Positions 1 through 8,406 of a DNA stretch of 34,250 bases are shown in pieces (position 1 is the first letter of the stretch; each line of letters starts with the position of its first letter). The position numbers and the translations under genes are program-made. The stretch comes from JBCCSZ01 sp039199225 (lineage in GTDB: Bacteria; Bacteroidota; Bacteroidia; Chitinophagales; Saprospiraceae), in contig JBCCSZ010000041.1 in NCBI GenBank assembly GCA_039199225.1, forward strand, positions 1 to 34,250. The letters run 5' to 3'. A model generated the notes under the pieces. That model did no database searches. It was not told where the DNA came from and saw nothing but the letters and a program-made list of their open reading frames with translations.

Positions 1-149
1 ATTATATTTTCTAGTTTTCACAATGTCAAACACAGGTTTTCTCTTTTTGTTTAATCATTTTTTTATTTTGTTAAACGAAAATAAGGAATTTGCAGGAAAA
101 TTTCTGGCATTTTCCTTGGAAGAAAGTCTTTGCACAAGCTAACCTTAAA

Positions 150-1052
150 ATGAATTATTCGATCAAAGAACTCGAGCGACTGTCCGGGATCAAAGCCCAT
201 ACCATCCGTATTTGGGAAAAGCGATACCGTTTACTGCGTCCTGGAAGAACGAATGGCAACATCCGTCTCTACACCGATCAAGAGTTGATGAAGTTGCTCA
301 ACGTAGTGACCCTACTGGAGAATAATTGGAAAATATCAAAGATTAGCTACCTCAGTGAAGAAGAAATCCGGCAGGAAGTTCGCAACTGTATCATTAGTTG
401 TCCCGTCAATGCCGAAATCCAGATCAACGAACTGCTCCGATGCACCCTTGGCTTTGACGAACAAGGATTCAGCAAAGCCCTATCCTACAACTTCGATGAA
501 CTGGGTGTCCGTAGGGCCTACCTAGAAATCATCTATCCATTTCTCAATCGCGTCGGAATTCTCTGGCAGGTGGCCGATGTTCACCCAGCACAAGAACACT
601 TTGCTTCGAATCTCATCCGCCGGAAAATCATCTCTGCCATCGATGGCTTGCCCTACGATGAAACCCGCAAACGCCCTTCCTTTCTCATTTACCTACCCGA
701 AGGTGAATACCACGAAATTGGTCTGATGCTGGCCAACTACATTGTTCGCTCCGCAGGATGTCGGACTTGCTACCTAGGAGCCTGTGTTCCAGCAAGTAAC
801 GTCATTGATGTGATGGAAAGCATCCAACCAGATTATCTGCTGACCTTCTATGTCACGCCGCGCCAACCCGAAGAATTTGTCGACCCATTATTGGAAATCG
901 AAGCTAAATTCGAGGGGCAATCCATTCTGGTCTGTGGCAGGGTCCCAAAGGAAATCGGCCCCGATGATCTGTCAGATAAAATAACCATCCTCAAGCAAGT
1001 GAAAGACTTGGAAGCAGTGTTGCACAGCGGAGACAGCCGCAGCGACCTCTGA
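150..1052 (+). CDS. CarH/LitR-like B12-dependent photoreceptor transcription factor (MerR family)
   Basis: This 300-residue protein has an N-terminal MerR-type winged helix (about residues 1-70) followed by a helical bundle and a cobalamin-binding domain. The motif known from CarH for light-sensing adenosylcobalamin is intact: W139, nine residues, then E149-H150. The lower-ligand motif E186-x-H188-x-x-G191 (EYHEIG) is also intact. Known CarH proteins bind DNA as tetramers in the dark and release it in light, usually controlling carotenoid or photolyase genes, so a light-responsive repressor is the natural inference. I chose the ATG at 150 (MNYSIKEL) because the MerR domain starts there; a TTG at 90 would add 20 residues unlike the family. 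The targets are not visible and may lie left of the window. Confidence in the family is high; the light response is inferred from residues only. Confidence 0.88.
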   Translation: MNYSIKELERLSGIKAHTIRIWEKRYRLLRPGRTNGNIRLYTDQELMKLLNVVTLLENNWKISKISYLSEEEIRQEVRNCIISCPVNAEIQINELLRCTLGFDEQGFSKALSYNFDELGVRRAYLEIIYPFLNRVGILWQVADVHPAQEHFASNLIRRKIISAIDGLPYDETRKRPSFLIYLPEGEYHEIGLMLANYIVRSAGCRTCYLGACVPASNVIDVMESIQPDYLLTFYVTPRQPEEFVDPLLEIEAKFEGQSILVCGRVPKEIGPDDLSDKITILKQVKDLEAVLHSGDSRSDL

Positions 1053-1093
1053 TGCATTTATCCACTCTCACTAGGCTTCCCGTAACCACTATG

Positions 1094-1124
1094 CTTGATA
1101 ATAGCTGAAAATGTCGTAGTTTTG
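1094..1124 (+). promoter_or_regulatory. Probable Bacteroidota-type promoter for the large secreted glycosidase
   Basis: CTTG (1094-1097), a 19-base spacer and TAGTTTTG (1117-1124) match the -33 TTTG / -7 TAnnTTTG consensus, with one mismatch in the -33 box. It would start transcription near 1131 and leave a leader of about 165 bases before the ATG at 1298. A second TACTTTTG at 1150-1157 lacks a -33 box at the right distance. The rest of 1053-1297 shows no convincing gene. Confidence 0.5.
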
Positions 1125-1297
1125 CACATTCCTAATCACCTTTGCAACCTACTTTTGAGGAAGAAGTACCAATGGCTTTTCCCAAAGGGCAGGTACCTCA
1201 CAAGCTGATCTCAATATATCTTTTCTTGCATCTCAAAACCGATTCTATTCACAAAGTCCGGCACTGGCTCGGCCTTGGAAGGAATGATTGACAGATT

Positions 1298-4200
1298 ATG
1301 GAAACGAGGATACGCTCGCTTGTAATTTTATGGATACTGTTGTTGGGCTTGGATGTCGACGCACAACCGGCCTACACAGCCAACGACCTGGTGAATCAGT
1401 ACGATGGCACCTATCGCCCTGGCTGTAATCTAGGTATTTATGCGCCCTGGACCGATGAACAGCTGGGTGATTTGGCAGCTGGTAATCCCGACATTGACCT
1501 TCCGGGCATTGGCGCCAAGGCACTGCGTCCAGCTCTGTATGAGCATTTTGTGGAGCAATATGGCTACGAGCTTCGGGTGCCATCTTATGAACACTTTGAT
1601 CGGTTGGGGCTGAAAGACCATACCCTCATTGTTGGTTTTCCGTCGCAGGAACATCGCGATCCCACGCAATATTGTCCGGGCGTTCAATCCGAATTATTTG
1701 CCAATTTGTATCTCGACATATGGGACAATGGAGAGAATGGAACACCTGTTAATGATGACAATCACTACGCTCTTTACCTTTATCGATTGATAAAACACTA
1801 CGGTCCTTACGTTCGATTTTGGGAAATATGGAACGAGCCTGGTTTTGATTACACTGGAGCAAGAGGATGGGCCGAACCTGGCGTCCCAGGCAATTGGTGG
1901 GAAAACAACCCGGACCCCTGCGAGTACAAGCTGCGCGCACCAATATTTCATTACATCCGTATTTTGCGCATCAGCTGGGAAGTCATCAAGGGGTTGGCTC
2001 CGGAAGATTTCATCGTCGTGTCGGGCGTCGGCTATCCCAGTTTTTTGGATGCCTTACTTCGCAATACCGATAATCCAAATGGGGGAGGTGTTACTGCCGA
2101 ATTTCCCTTGAAAGGTGGCGCTTATTTCGATGTGATGGGCTACCATGCCTACCCCCACTTCGATGGCAGTTTGCGGTATTGGGACAACAGTAGCCAGTCA
2201 TTTGCCTATAAGCGCCATTCAGATGCTGCTGCTCGCGGCTTGATTGAATCCCAAGAACTGTTTCGGCAAGTCCTCAATCGATATGGCTACGATGGCCTGA
2301 CTTATCCTCGAAAGCATTGGATGATTACCGAGTGTAATGTACCACGCAAAGCCTTTAGTGATTACATTGGTTCGGATGATGCACAGCGCAATTTCGTGTC
2401 CAAAGCCTCCATCCTTTGCCAGATCAACAACATTCTACAATTACACATCTATAAAATCGGAGAAGAAGCTGAGTACGACAAGGCCCAGATGGAATTTGAA
2501 CTGATGGGTTTGTACAAAAAGCTGGAAGGAGTAGACCCTTATTTTGCGCCGCTGAATAATTCGGGCATTTCGTATAAAACGACCTCTGATTTACTGTTTG
2601 CAAAGACATACGATCCCGACCGAACGGCCGCCCTCAATTTGCCGGCATCTGTAGAGGGAGGAGCTTTCAGGGATGCCGATGGCCATTACACCTATGCGCT
2701 CTGGGCCAAAACAACGGAAGATCAATCGGAGACGGCCTCCATGACTTATCGTTTTCCGGCCAGCCTCAACTTGCCTCCACTCATTCGTCGGGAATGGGAT
2801 TACGGCCTGACCTTTGAGCAAGAAACATCTACCGACCCAGAGGTTGTCTTGTCTGCCAGCCCAAGCTTCTTTACGGAAAGTCGTTTTTCTGCCAGTACGT
2901 CAAGTGGTTGCCTGCCGCTCGACATTCGCTTTGATGGGCAAGGGCTACCCAATGGACTTCGCCGGCGTTGGACCTTCGAAGGAGGCCAGCCTTTTACCAG
3001 CACCGAGGCCAGTCCCCAGGTGCGATACAGCACAGCCGGTCAGTTTGAAGCAAAGCTGGAATATTTGGATGCCGACGGGAATGTTCAGTTTCAGCAAAGC
3101 CAGACCATCGCCGTATCGGCAGCACCGGATGCTGCTTTTGACAGTTATCACTCCGGACCGATCGTGGTGTTGACCAATCAAACGGGACTGACGGCGGATG
3201 CCTTCCAATGGGATTTTGGCGACGGCAACAGCAGCACAGCGCCCAGTCCGACACACGTCTACTATGAAAGTGGGGAGTATGAAATTCGTCTGGTGGCAAC
3301 CAATGAATGTGGTGAAAGTGAATTCTCTCAGCGCTTCAATGTCAAAGCACCTGAAACTTCCAGACTGACGTATACGGCCAACGATACCATTGTTCCCTAC
3401 CAGGGGCAGTTTCGTCCTGGCGTAAATCTGGGTGCCTACCGCCTTTGGTCGGATCAACAACTGGCAAATATTTCGGCAGGTAATGTGCTGGAAGGGATTG
3501 ATGGAGTTGGTGCCAAATGTGTTCGGCCGATATTAGACGAAAAATTTCTGGAGAAGTGGGGTTACGACATTCGTCTGGATGCCTTTCAACACTACGTAAA
3601 TCTCGACTTGGATGATAATACTTTAATGGTGGGCTTTCCCTCGGATGCCCATCGCGATCCCAATTTTTATTGTGCCAACGATCAATCCGAGCTTTTTGAA
3701 AACCTCTACTTGGATATCTGGGACAATGGCGAGAATGGAACCCCTGTCAACGACAATAATTACTATGCGCTTTACCTCTACAAAACGGTTTCTCGCTACA
3801 AGGATTTTGTAAAGTTTTGGGAAATATGGAATGAGCCCAGTTTTGACTTTGGTGGGCATGGCTGGAAGGAACCTGGCTTGATTGGCAATTGGTGGGAAAA
3901 CAACCCCAACCCCTGCGACTACAAGCTCAAAGCGCCCATTTTCCATTACATTCGAATACTGCGCATCAGCTACGAGATCATTAAGCAATTGGACCCCGAG
4001 GCTTATGTTGCTTTATCTGGTGTCGCCTATCCCAGCTTTCTGGATGCCATTTTGCGGAATACAGACAATCCCTTGGATGGAAGCCAGGCAAGAGGCTACG
4101 AGCGCAAAGGAGGTGCTTATTTCGACGTTATGGGTTTTCATACCTATCCACATTTCGATGGCAGCACTCGCTATTTTGATGTCGACTTATTGCAATTTGT

Positions 4201-7200
4201 CAATGAACGCCATTCCGATGCCGCCATCCGGGGAATCTCGAAGCTACAAGATGAATTCACCGAGTTGTTGGTAGATTATGGATATGATGGACAGACTTTT
4301 CCAGAGAAATACTGGATCATTACCGAGGCCAACGTTCCCCGCAAGCGCATTGGCATTTTTATGGGTTCTGCAGAAGTACAGCGCAACTACATCATTAAAG
4401 CCTATGTGCAAAGCGTTCGGCGTAATTTCTTACAATTGCATGTGTACAAAATTGGAGAGGAGGGGACTTACAATTCTGCGACCGACGAATTTGCGATGAT
4501 GGGTTTATACCAAAAGTTGGACGGTCTGCCGCCCTACCGCCAAACGATCAATGATGTCGGCATCGCCTACAAAACAGCCTCCGATATTTTGTACGGCACT
4601 ACTTACGATGCTGCCAGAACACAGGCATTGGCTTTGCCATCCACTGTAGACGGTGGTGCCTTCCGCGATGCCAATGGACGCTACATCTATGTGCTTTGGG
4701 CGCGAACGCAAGTTGATCTTTCGGAAGCAGCCTCGGCGACCTACCGTTTTCCATCTTCTCTCAATATCGATCGACTCCATCGACGGGAATGGAATTACTC
4801 GGCAACGCAGCAACAAACAACTCTATCGAATCAAAATATTGAACTCAGTGGAGCGCCACTTTTTCTTTTGGAACAAGCCTCTACCTTAATGCCACCCATC
4901 GCTGCTTTTCGATCGGGGCAGACCATTGGTTGTGAGCCGTTTCGCGTTCGCTTTGAGGAAAAAGCTGTACGGGCCAATCAGTACCGATGGACCTTTCCTG
5001 GAGGCAATCCATCGACTTCCAATGCCCCCAATCCAGAGGTGGTTTATCCTAGCGAAGGCATCTATCCTGTGACCCTGGAAGTGCGCAACAATGCTGGAAG
5101 CCATGCCGCTACCTACACACGTCACATAGAAGTGAAAAGCATTCCTTCTTCTGATTTTACCTTTGAAGTGAATGGCAATTGGGCTGACTTCCAATCCGTG
5201 GTTGGCTACAATGATTCCATCAGCTACTTCTGGGTTTATGGGGATGGATATACCAGCCCAGGCATTGATCCGGAACATTACTATTTCAACAATGGTGCGT
5301 ACGAAGTTCAATTGATAGCGACCAATCGCTGTGGATCGGATACGACAACCAAAACGGTCTACATCCAAAATCCACCCGTTGCAGAATTCTCGACGGTGGT
5401 TTCTTCCTTCTGCCCACCCCACGATGTTCTTTTTCTCGACCTGAGCCCTTCCGACCCACAGGAATGGTATTGGGCCTTTCCAGGTGGCACCCCTGCAACT
5501 TCTACCGAGCGCAACCCCGAGGTAAGCTATCCATCTGCTGGTACTTATGAAGCCATGTTGGTGGTGAGCAATGCGTTTGGAAAAGATACCTTGTATCAAT
5601 CGTTTTATCTGGAAGCTGGTATTGAGGAATACGTCAATGAGCAGTTGTGTGATGACGAGCAAATCGTAGTGAATGGAACCATATATGATGCCTCGAATCC
5701 ATCGGGTACAGAGACGCTGCCGGCTGCTGGGATATTGGGTTGCGACAGTGTCATTTACATCAATCTAAGCTTTGGCACTTCCTCTGAAACTTTGCTAAAT
5801 GAGCAATTATGTGCTGGCGAGGAGTTGCTCATTGGTACGACCATCTACAACGAAAGCCGCCCTGCTGGCACAGAGCTTATTGCAGGTGGTAACGCCCGGG
5901 GGTGTGACAGCTTGGTTCAGGTTGAATTGTCTTTTCATCCGCCAGCTACTTTTTTGATGAATCCCACTCTCTGTTCGGATGATGGTCGTTCCATCAACGG
6001 GACACTTTACAACCGGAGCAATCCCCGTGGAGTGGAAGTCATTGCTGGTGGCAGCATCAATGGCTGCGACAGCACCATAACCATCGACCTGAGCTTCTAT
6101 CCCGCCGCTGAACATCAGCTGACTCCCATGCTATGTCCTGGCGAGTTCGTCCTGGTCAATGGTCGGCGATACGATGAGGATCGAATTCGCGGCACAGAAA
6201 TTTTTCCAAATGCGACAGATGATGGTTGCGACAGCATCGTCTACATAGATTTGGGATTTCATGCACCTGCCAAGAGTCTATGGAACCAAGCCTATTGTCT
6301 TTCGGCAGCCGTTGAGATCAACGGAACGATCTACGATGCCAATAACCCCACTGGTCGGGAAGTTATTCCTGGCGGAAGCATCAATGGCTGCGATAGTATT
6401 ATTGAAGTCGATTTGCAATTTGATGAGGTTATCTACACCGATCAATCGGTTCGACTGTGCAAAGGAGAGGGGTATCTTTTTGGGGATACTTACTACGCCA
6501 TTAGTGGAACGTTTACAGATACCCTTTCGAGCCTTTTTGGTTGCGACAGCATTGCTCGACTCCATCTTGATATTTTGGACGATCCCATTATCCAATCGGT
6601 AGACGTGTCTCTTTGTGCGGGAGAATTGTACAACGGTATTTACTTCGATCAAGATGTTGTATTGGTTGACAGCCTAGTGAATGACATTGGTTGTGATAGT
6701 TTGGTTTATACCTTTATTGAGGTTGCTCCGGTGAAAGAGCGGCAAACGGATGTTTGGGTCTGTGAAGGGCGCTTCTTCAGAGGCGTGCGCTACACACATG
6801 ATACGACCTTGATTGAAGTCTATCAGAGCGCTGAGGGCTGCGATAGTACACTGGCCTTTGGAGTGGATGTCATTCCAAGTACGGAAGCTTTTATTCAAGA
6901 CACTATTTATTTGAACGAAAGTTATCTGCTGGGAGATTCTGCCTACAATCAATCTGGTTTGTACATGGATACGCTGATAAATGCTGCCGGCTGCGACAGT
7001 ATTGTACACTTGAATTTGACGGTACTCGATTTGGTTTCTACCAATGCATTAGCTGATCGAAATACTTTTGGTCTGACGGCTCAACCGAATCCGTTTCAGG
7101 CGTCCTTAACCATTGGGTTTGAATTGCCGCTGGCAGCAGAGGTTCGACTGGATTTATTGGATGTCCACGGCCGCAAAGTCAAAGAGCTGGCTTCTGGCGA

Positions 7201-7321
7201 ATTCATGCCTGGGCATCACCGTTATCGGATGGAGCAATTGCAATTGAGTGCTGGCCTGTATTGGTGTCGTTTACAAGCAGCTGGAAAAGTTGCAGTGGTC
7301 AAGTTAATCCATGTGGAATAA
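1298..7321 (+). CDS. Secreted multidomain protein: two tandem clan GH-A glycoside hydrolase modules, PKD domains, Cys repeats, T9SS C-terminal domain
   Basis: This 2007-residue exported protein starts with a signal peptide (residues 1-23, hydrophobic core VILWILLLGL, likely cut near VDA/Q). Module 1 (about 25-526) and module 2 (about 691-1192) are homologous. Each carries WEIWNEP with the expected acid/base glutamate (E180, E846) and a later I-T-E segment with the expected nucleophile (E345, E1010), as in GH-A enzymes such as GH5, GH30, GH39 or GH51. PKD-like beta domains lie at about 531-606, 608-685, 1200-1281, 1283-1356 and 1358-1438. Nine repeats ending in GCDS span 1445-1908. A T9SS type A-like sorting domain (about 1925-2007) ends the protein. 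The likely role is surface or secreted polysaccharide breakdown; the substrate cannot be read from sequence. The gene converges with the next one 9 bp downstream. Confidence 0.85.
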   Translation: METRIRSLVILWILLLGLDVDAQPAYTANDLVNQYDGTYRPGCNLGIYAPWTDEQLGDLAAGNPDIDLPGIGAKALRPALYEHFVEQYGYELRVPSYEHFDRLGLKDHTLIVGFPSQEHRDPTQYCPGVQSELFANLYLDIWDNGENGTPVNDDNHYALYLYRLIKHYGPYVRFWEIWNEPGFDYTGARGWAEPGVPGNWWENNPDPCEYKLRAPIFHYIRILRISWEVIKGLAPEDFIVVSGVGYPSFLDALLRNTDNPNGGGVTAEFPLKGGAYFDVMGYHAYPHFDGSLRYWDNSSQSFAYKRHSDAAARGLIESQELFRQVLNRYGYDGLTYPRKHWMITECNVPRKAFSDYIGSDDAQRNFVSKASILCQINNILQLHIYKIGEEAEYDKAQMEFELMGLYKKLEGVDPYFAPLNNSGISYKTTSDLLFAKTYDPDRTAALNLPASVEGGAFRDADGHYTYALWAKTTEDQSETASMTYRFPASLNLPPLIRREWDYGLTFEQETSTDPEVVLSASPSFFTESRFSASTSSGCLPLDIRFDGQGLPNGLRRRWTFEGGQPFTSTEASPQVRYSTAGQFEAKLEYLDADGNVQFQQSQTIAVSAAPDAAFDSYHSGPIVVLTNQTGLTADAFQWDFGDGNSSTAPSPTHVYYESGEYEIRLVATNECGESEFSQRFNVKAPETSRLTYTANDTIVPYQGQFRPGVNLGAYRLWSDQQLANISAGNVLEGIDGVGAKCVRPILDEKFLEKWGYDIRLDAFQHYVNLDLDDNTLMVGFPSDAHRDPNFYCANDQSELFENLYLDIWDNGENGTPVNDNNYYALYLYKTVSRYKDFVKFWEIWNEPSFDFGGHGWKEPGLIGNWWENNPNPCDYKLKAPIFHYIRILRISYEIIKQLDPEAYVALSGVAYPSFLDAILRNTDNPLDGSQARGYERKGGAYFDVMGFHTYPHFDGSTRYFDVDLLQFVNERHSDAAIRGISKLQDEFTELLVDYGYDGQTFPEKYWIITEANVPRKRIGIFMGSAEVQRNYIIKAYVQSVRRNFLQLHVYKIGEEGTYNSATDEFAMMGLYQKLDGLPPYRQTINDVGIAYKTASDILYGTTYDAARTQALALPSTVDGGAFRDANGRYIYVLWARTQVDLSEAASATYRFPSSLNIDRLHRREWNYSATQQQTTLSNQNIELSGAPLFLLEQASTLMPPIAAFRSGQTIGCEPFRVRFEEKAVRANQYRWTFPGGNPSTSNAPNPEVVYPSEGIYPVTLEVRNNAGSHAATYTRHIEVKSIPSSDFTFEVNGNWADFQSVVGYNDSISYFWVYGDGYTSPGIDPEHYYFNNGAYEVQLIATNRCGSDTTTKTVYIQNPPVAEFSTVVSSFCPPHDVLFLDLSPSDPQEWYWAFPGGTPATSTERNPEVSYPSAGTYEAMLVVSNAFGKDTLYQSFYLEAGIEEYVNEQLCDDEQIVVNGTIYDASNPSGTETLPAAGILGCDSVIYINLSFGTSSETLLNEQLCAGEELLIGTTIYNESRPAGTELIAGGNARGCDSLVQVELSFHPPATFLMNPTLCSDDGRSINGTLYNRSNPRGVEVIAGGSINGCDSTITIDLSFYPAAEHQLTPMLCPGEFVLVNGRRYDEDRIRGTEIFPNATDDGCDSIVYIDLGFHAPAKSLWNQAYCLSAAVEINGTIYDANNPTGREVIPGGSINGCDSIIEVDLQFDEVIYTDQSVRLCKGEGYLFGDTYYAISGTFTDTLSSLFGCDSIARLHLDILDDPIIQSVDVSLCAGELYNGIYFDQDVVLVDSLVNDIGCDSLVYTFIEVAPVKERQTDVWVCEGRFFRGVRYTHDTTLIEVYQSAEGCDSTLAFGVDVIPSTEAFIQDTIYLNESYLLGDSAYNQSGLYMDTLINAAGCDSIVHLNLTVLDLVSTNALADRNTFGLTAQPNPFQASLTIGFELPLAAEVRLDLLDVHGRKVKELASGEFMPGHHRYRMEQLQLSAGLYWCRLQAAGKVAVVKLIHVE
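1370..2875 (+). repeat. Glycoside hydrolase module, copy 1 of 2
   Basis: Residues 25-526 of the secreted protein. It begins AYTANDLVNQYDGTYRPG and aligns with copy 2 at an offset of 666 residues at both the start and the acid/base motif. Both presumed catalytic glutamates (E180, E345) are present. Confidence 0.8.
3368..4873 (+). repeat. Glycoside hydrolase module, copy 2 of 2
   Basis: Residues 691-1192 of the same protein, beginning TYTANDTIVPYQGQFRPG. Shared blocks include SELFxNLYLDIWDNGENG, GNWWENNPxPCxYKL and the WEIWNEP motif. E846 and E1010 keep the presumed catalytic positions. The copies have diverged well beyond a recent duplication, so both are probably under selection. Confidence 0.8.
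5630..7021 (+). repeat. Nine tandem Cys-containing repeats ending in GCDS
   Basis: GCDS occurs at residues 1481, 1535, 1589, 1643, 1697, 1748, 1798, 1847 and 1898. The first five are spaced exactly 54 residues (162 bp) apart and the later ones 49-51. Eight of nine units have a second Cys about 27-31 residues earlier (C1451, C1505, C1559, C1613, C1667, C1721, C1773, C1822), so one disulfide per unit is plausible. The last unit lacks it. Similar CDS-containing repeats are common in surface proteins of Bacteroidota. Confidence 0.75.
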
Positions 7322-7330
7322 AAAGCTTGC

Positions 7331-7834
7331 CTATTTATTTTCGACTATGGACTTCAAATCGGCAGGAGAATAGTTGACGGATTTGAGTGTCTTATCATCG
7401 GAGGTGCGATAAACCAGGTAAAGGTCACCAACTTTTTTGTAATAACTTTCTGTTTGGTAGTTGTCTAAATAATGCTGAACAGTTGCTTGTGCCTCTTCCT
7501 CGGTGCGGCAACTCTTACTCATATTAGACCGTTGCACTTCGTCAAATAATTGGCGGAATTTATCTCCGAGACCAAATTCCAACACGGCGCCTGCAAGAAC
7601 ATATTGGATGTCGCAAAGAGCGTCGGCTACTTCTACTAGATCGTTGTCGTCGATGGCCTGTTGCAATTCCTTGAGTTCTTCTGCAATCAAAGAGACGCGA
7701 AGTTTGCAACGCGCTTCGGAGGGAATGGTTGGCGTCTCTAATACGGGATGTTGAAAGGTGCGATGAAATTTAGCAACCTGATTGAGGGCATCTAATTGCG
7801 CCATTTCGACAGAGGAATCAAGGGTATCGGACAT
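7331..7834 (-). CDS. MazG-like nucleoside triphosphate pyrophosphohydrolase family protein
   Basis: This 167-residue protein has the all-alpha NTP pyrophosphohydrolase (MazG/PRA-PH) signature: EELKE at residues 52-56 and E68-x-x-D71 followed by D75 in an EVADALCDIQY helix, residues that hold Mg2+ in the family. Such enzymes hydrolyse NTPs or related nucleotides to the monophosphate and pyrophosphate; the substrate here is unknown. The reading frame stays open up to 7945, but an excellent promoter sits at 7861-7891 inside that extension, so I place the start at the ATG at 7834 (MSDTLDSS). An ATG at 7804 (MAQLDAL) is the alternative. The gene converges with the secreted glycosidase and is transcribed away from the megasynthase, so a link to that pathway is not implied. 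Confidence 0.85.
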   Translation of the reverse strand: MSDTLDSSVEMAQLDALNQVAKFHRTFQHPVLETPTIPSEARCKLRVSLIAEELKELQQAIDDNDLVEVADALCDIQYVLAGAVLEFGLGDKFRQLFDEVQRSNMSKSCRTEEEAQATVQHYLDNYQTESYYKKVGDLYLVYRTSDDKTLKSVNYSPADLKSIVENK

Positions 7835-7860
7835 AAGCTGGCATTTCTGAATTTGAGAGG

Positions 7861-7891
7861 CAAATATAGAAATATTGAAATTCTCCCCAAA
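7861..7891 (-). promoter_or_regulatory. Bacteroidota promoter of the MazG-like gene
   Basis: Read on the minus strand: TTTG (complement of 7888-7891), a 19-base spacer, then TATATTTG (complement of 7861-7868). Both boxes match the TTTG / TAnnTTTG consensus exactly. Transcription would begin about 20 bases before the ATG at 7834, which rules against the longer reading frame starting at 7945. Confidence 0.75.
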
Positions 7892-8190
7892 GTTCCCTAT
7901 CTTTATATTGCTAATTAAGCTGGACATCATTGATCTAAGTTGCAATTTCCTACCGGATAATTTATGGAAATTGCGCTTTCAACTACATAAGCATTTTTGT
8001 TGAAAAGGCCCCGAACAGCTCCAATTACCGGCCACAGTCAACCGAGTCAAAAGATTCCCAATTACTAACTGTCTTAACACCGATTACATACTAGGTTTTG
8101 TCTATATGACTTTTACCTCGTTTTGGGTATGTATGAATGGGTGGGTTGTTGTAATTTAGCAATTGGTCCACTCCCCCCTTGGATCTAAAA

Positions 8191-8208
8191 TCCTACTCAA
8201 AAGTAGGA
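8191..8208. promoter_or_regulatory. Perfect 7-bp dyad upstream of the megasynthase, possible operator or hairpin
   Basis: TCCTACT (8191-8197), four bases, then AGTAGGA (8202-8208). No T run follows, so it is not a terminator. It lies about 50 bp before the small ORF at 8245 and 190 bp before the megasynthase start. Apart from this dyad, the stretch 7892-8244 holds no gene I can support and no clean plus-strand promoter; the nearest -7-like strings are TAATTTAG (8152) and an over-long TACATTTTG (8256). Confidence 0.3.
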
Positions 8209-8244
8209 ATGGTACAAAGGCTGCTTTAGCTGTGGTTATGTAGG

Positions 8245-8406
8245 ATGTTAATGAATACATTTTGCTCCACTGAAGCAGTTGTCGCAAATCAATCACCTAA
8301 TACACGCATAAAGTCTCTTAAGAGGCTATGGAATGACTATGGCTATAAGCCAATGTTACAGACGGATGATACCGTGAGAATTTTTAGACAAATGAACTAT
8401 GAGTAA
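8245..8406 (+). CDS. Small 53-residue ORF overlapping the megasynthase start (unknown)
   Basis: ATG at 8245 to TAA at 8404-8406, overlapping the megasynthase ATG (8399) by eight bases in another frame. The peptide starts MLMNTFCSTEAVV and ends TVRIFRQMNYE, with a basic middle (RIKSLKRLWNDYGYKP). It has no signal peptide and does not resemble MbtH, the usual small NRPS partner. Its value is positional: stop-start overlap suggests translational coupling to the giant gene downstream. It could be a real small protein, a leader ORF or chance. A near-palindrome, AGTCTCTTAAGAGGCT (8312-8327), lies inside it. Confidence 0.42.
   Translation: MLMNTFCSTEAVVANQSPNTRIKSLKRLWNDYGYKPMLQTDDTVRIFRQMNYE

Noticed and set aside
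46..70. Promoter TTTG (46-49) / TATTTTG (64-70) for the CarH-like gene
   Set aside because: The spacer is only 14 bases and the -7 box lacks a base, so it falls outside the consensus seen elsewhere in the window.
1172..1291. 39-codon ORF (MAFPKGQVPHK...) before the large secreted protein
   Set aside because: No start-site signal, no recognisable composition or motif; it lies in the probable leader and could be chance.
2945..3460. 171-codon minus-strand ORF inside the secreted glycosidase
   Set aside because: Antisense shadow of a well-supported gene; no family features.
8245..8406. MbtH-like NRPS partner
   Set aside because: The position suits MbtH, but the peptide lacks the MbtH core (N-x-E-x-Q-x-S-x-W-P and the later Trp motif).
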